Source: CPC320 sp002336405 (lineage in GTDB: Bacteria; Pseudomonadota; Alphaproteobacteria; Rhodobacterales; Rhodobacteraceae). From it: a stretch of 64,000 nucleotides of DNA. Both the position numbers and the translations under genes were made by a program. Under the pieces are notes generated by a model. That model had not been told where the DNA came from. It was given only the letters and a program-made list of their open reading frames with translations, and did no database searches. Positions 61,562 to 64,000 of the stretch are shown here, one piece after another (position 1 is the stretch's first letter; each line of letters starts with the position of its first letter). Location of the stretch: positions 232,496 to 296,495 of the forward strand of contig CASIAN010000008.1 of NCBI GenBank assembly GCA_949372595.1, in the 5' to 3' direction.

Positions 61562-62800
61562 CTATGACAACGTCTTCTTCCTTATCTCTAAAACGTGCTT
61601 GCAGTTTCCTCGGTAGGTAAAGCCAGGACAACTACACTCAAGATGTCCTGCCCGACCATAAGTAACATGATATAAAGTTCCTGGACTGGAGGCACTGGCA
61701 AACCCCCAAGAGCCTGTGTCCTCCAATGATGCTTCATTAAGACGTTTTTGAGGATAGCTGTTGGCCAAAAGTTTAATCTGGTGTTCAGCATCTTGAGGCA
61801 GAGAGGCCAAGCGGGCTTCTTCCATCAAGGCTGGTGCTAGAGACCTGAGCTTCGTTTCTATTTGTTTGAGAATCGATGCATCAGGAAGATCTTCAGCCTC
61901 CACAGCCTGTATTAGAACCATTTTGGCCTGTAGTAGTTTAGCTATATGGCTGTCTAGTGTCTTGGCTGCATAGAGATACTCTACTGTTACATTTTCCGTC
62001 TGCCCCATACGATAACACCGATCCTCTGCTTGGGCATGATTTGCAGGGACCCAATTCAGGTCCTGAAACAGTACGTGGGTACCCGCTGTTAGTGTAATTC
62101 CAACACCACCAGCTATGATGTTGCACAGGCAGACTTTGACATCGGGGTCGGTTTGAAATGCATCAACAGCTTGCATGCGCTGCTCGGTATTTTGAGATCC
62201 GGTGATAGTGACTGCAGCATCTCCAAATTGTCTTTTATGCCGATCAATGCCTTCAGAGAAGCAGGCAAATAAAACGACTTTATTGCCCTGAGTGAGTATA
62301 TTTTTGATACGGTCACTGGCAGCCTTGTGCTTCGCCCTATGAAGAGCTGTCCTAACCTTGGTAAGGCGCGCAAGAAACTCAGTATCATTTGGTTTTGTTG
62401 GGTCAGTTGCGATGTACCAGCCTAAAAAACTGCGAATGGCGTTCAAGGTTGATTTGCTCTCTGATGTGTCGACCGGAATCCAACTCCTGATCTTTGGCGG
62501 TAAGTCGAGAACCTCGTCCTTTAATCGTCGCAGCATTACCTCTTTCATGAGAAGATTGAGTTGATCAAGATTAGATGCACCAGATGTGACCCAGCCCCAA
62601 TCATTTTTATATGCATCACAGAAACGTTTTGTGAAGGAAATAAAAGAACGTGATGCAGGATGCCCAACACATCGCAGAAGATTAAATAAATCTTTTGGCC
62701 GATTGGTCATAGGGGTACCCGTTAGTAAGAACACATACTGGGGACCTAAAAGAGGTGCTTTTGCTACATGCTGTACGCCAATGCGCCCGCAACCGCACGT
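61562..62800 (-). pseudogene. SNF2/SWI2-family helicase, C-terminal part with SWIM zinc finger (5' truncated)
   Basis: Only the last ~405 residues of a SNF2 ATPase remain, read from about 62790. It joins the family at VAKAPLLGPQYVFLLTGTPM, so the Walker A and DEAD-box parts and all earlier sequence are missing. The second RecA lobe is complete: LRRLKDEVLDLPPKI, VVLFACFSEGIDRHKRQFGD, ITLTAGTHVLFQDLNWVPAN, and AEDRCYRMGQTENVTVEYLY. A SWIM finger CSCPGFTYRGNCKH ends it. An in-frame stop at 62801-62803 lies just before the match. The protein cannot hydrolyse ATP, so this is a remnant. Confidence 0.82.
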
Positions 62801-62892
62801 TCAGTTTATGTGATTGCCCATCCCGCCGCACGGCCACCGCACCACTGTTCTGTGTGTGTTACTCGGACCGAATAGTTTACAACCTTGAGCAT

Positions 62893-63709
62893 TCAAACGC
62901 CTGCTAATTTCTGGCTATTTAGCTGAGTACAGTATGGGGAACTCCTGCCCTTTAAAAGGCGCCCCATCTTCATAAGTAAGATCGGGAAATGCGGGAGACG
63001 TTGTGTGCCGCGTCTTTTTACAAAAACTGCATCATCTCCCACCCAACGCAAAGAGATCACCCTGCGGCGGGATGTTGAGTTATTAGCAGGTGCTCCATGT
63101 AAAGTGCGGAAGTTAAAAGCGATGGCATCACCGGGCTCCATTTCCCAACCGACAATGTCTAAAATCCTCACGCTTCGCATCAATGTCCGGTATGGATTCC
63201 GATGTGTCCCCCTCAAACAGATCGGTTCCGTCAAAACGTTTTGGTTTAAAGTCCTTTCCCCAAATATGTGAGCCTGAAATATATTCGATGGTGCGATCCC
63301 TGGGAATTGGATCCAGAGGCACCCAAAAACTGACACTTTGTAGGCCTGTCACAAGATAATAAGGTTGATCTTGATGCCAAGGCGTTACCACTGAGTTTCC
63401 AGGTTCTTTTACTAAAATATGATCATGGAAAATGCGTGCCGTTTTAGATACCATCAGCCTGGCTGCACACTCAGCCAGCGGTGAATCCTCGACCAGTTTG
63501 CGGTAACCATCGAACTGGTTCCAAACGACATAATCTTGAAAGAAAGGCGCACCTCCATCATCCTTATGGTAAGTGCGTTCTCGCCAACTCGGTTGTGCCA
63601 TGTTCTCTTCAATAGCGACCCGCGCATCATTTACAAAATCATTCAGAACGCCTTTCAGTAAAACGACGCCGTTGGCCTGAAAATCAGAAATCTGTTTTTC
63701 CATCAGCAT
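62893..63709 (-). pseudogene. Phytanoyl-CoA dioxygenase family protein (PhyH), frameshifted
   Basis: Two frames make up one PhyH-type non-haem iron enzyme. The first (63709 to ~63165) starts MLMEKQISDFQANGVVLLKG and holds the iron-binding WHQDQPYY (His112, Asp114). The second, from ~63160, has VGWEMEPGDAIAFNFRTLHG with the distal His and then RRRVISLRW with the Arg that holds 2-oxoglutarate. The frames meet at one extra base in the AAAA run 63160-63164: removing it restores DFDIVGWEMEPGD. If real, the enzyme lacks its third iron ligand. A sequencing error is possible. GGGAG precedes the start. Confidence 0.85.
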
Positions 63710-64000
63710 TGTCGGCTCCCTGTTACACTGACAATCCCCAAAGAGATTACCTTATCCTGCATGTAACCGCTATTTTTTCGCCCGATCAAGCCTCTTGGCC
63801 TAGTGAGTTAGTTCTTTAATTCTCAATCTGTGAATCTGCTCATATCTTAGCATTAAAGTGCCATCACCTAAATGATTAATGTTTGAGAGCCATGGATCGC
63901 GATTCATGATTACTTACAAATAGCCAAACGGCGACCTAAAAGCCAATGAAACGTGCGCTTAGTAGTGGTAAAGCCGCTGCCCGCTGCAATCGCATTGGGG
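63710..64000. other. Non-coding tail with possible fourth repeat trace
   Basis: 291 bases with no gene recognised. GGATCGCGATTCATGATTA at 63894-63912 resembles the start of repeat copy B (58065-58083); the rest of the repeat is not seen before the window ends. Confidence 0.35.

Overview
The window reads as a chromosome segment of an alphaproteobacterium of the Rhodobacteraceae (Roseobacter group). The protein families and gene neighbourhoods fit this: a FdVI-type ferredoxin, FolE2, glyQ-glyS followed by a PEP-utilising enzyme, and an SPOR-dacA-tmk-holB-tatD operon. So do a GTTC-N7-GTTC LexA box and a SAM-II riboswitch. Genes are tightly packed, with many 4-base start/stop overlaps. This placement is inference; no database was searched.

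Positions 1-53524 are core chromosome. In order: the 3' end of a DegP-type protease; a minus-strand pair (DnaE2-tail OB-fold protein and PG-binding lipoprotein) under a LexA box; ferredoxin, purD and xseA; a frameshifted GlxA regulator opposite an MFS pump; ftsY-EamA-yciB; a GST; riboswitch-controlled metZ; folE2 and trkH; a protease-fold protein without its catalytic residues; glyQ-DUF6446-glyS and a PPDK-like protein; a SleB-type hydrolase; folB-folP-glmM; RNase P RNA and rpmG; a CoA-transferase/racemase and a nitroreductase; gatC-gatA, a lipoprotein and an amidase; ilvC opposite two Lrp-type regulators and a class V aminotransferase; a UbiH-type hydroxylase, a HAD nucleotidase, a GntR regulator and an unusual GT2 glycosyltransferase; carA opposite yqeY; and a seven-gene minus-strand operon (SPOR, dacA, tmk, holB, tatD, MBL, AEC transporter). 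tRNA-Ser(UGA) closes this part.

From 53525 to the end the character changes. Gaps are long, the sequence looks richer in A and T, and isolated enzymes of amide, nitro and oxygenase chemistry appear. A 5'-truncated SNF2 helicase and a frameshifted PhyH dioxygenase are also present. Three diverged copies of a non-coding repeat lie between the genes. Just after the tRNA is a tandem 12-base repeat like the arm-type sites of integrases. This looks like an accessory region built at the tRNA-Ser locus, although no integrase is visible.

The most promising items are the LexA-controlled operon with an apparently leaderless DnaE2-tail gene (1273-1746), the predicted inactive SPOR/PG-binding pseudo-protease (16419-18278), the PPDK relative with an eroded nucleotide domain (22058-24604), and the dispersed repeat family (53.7, 58.1 and 61.2 kb).
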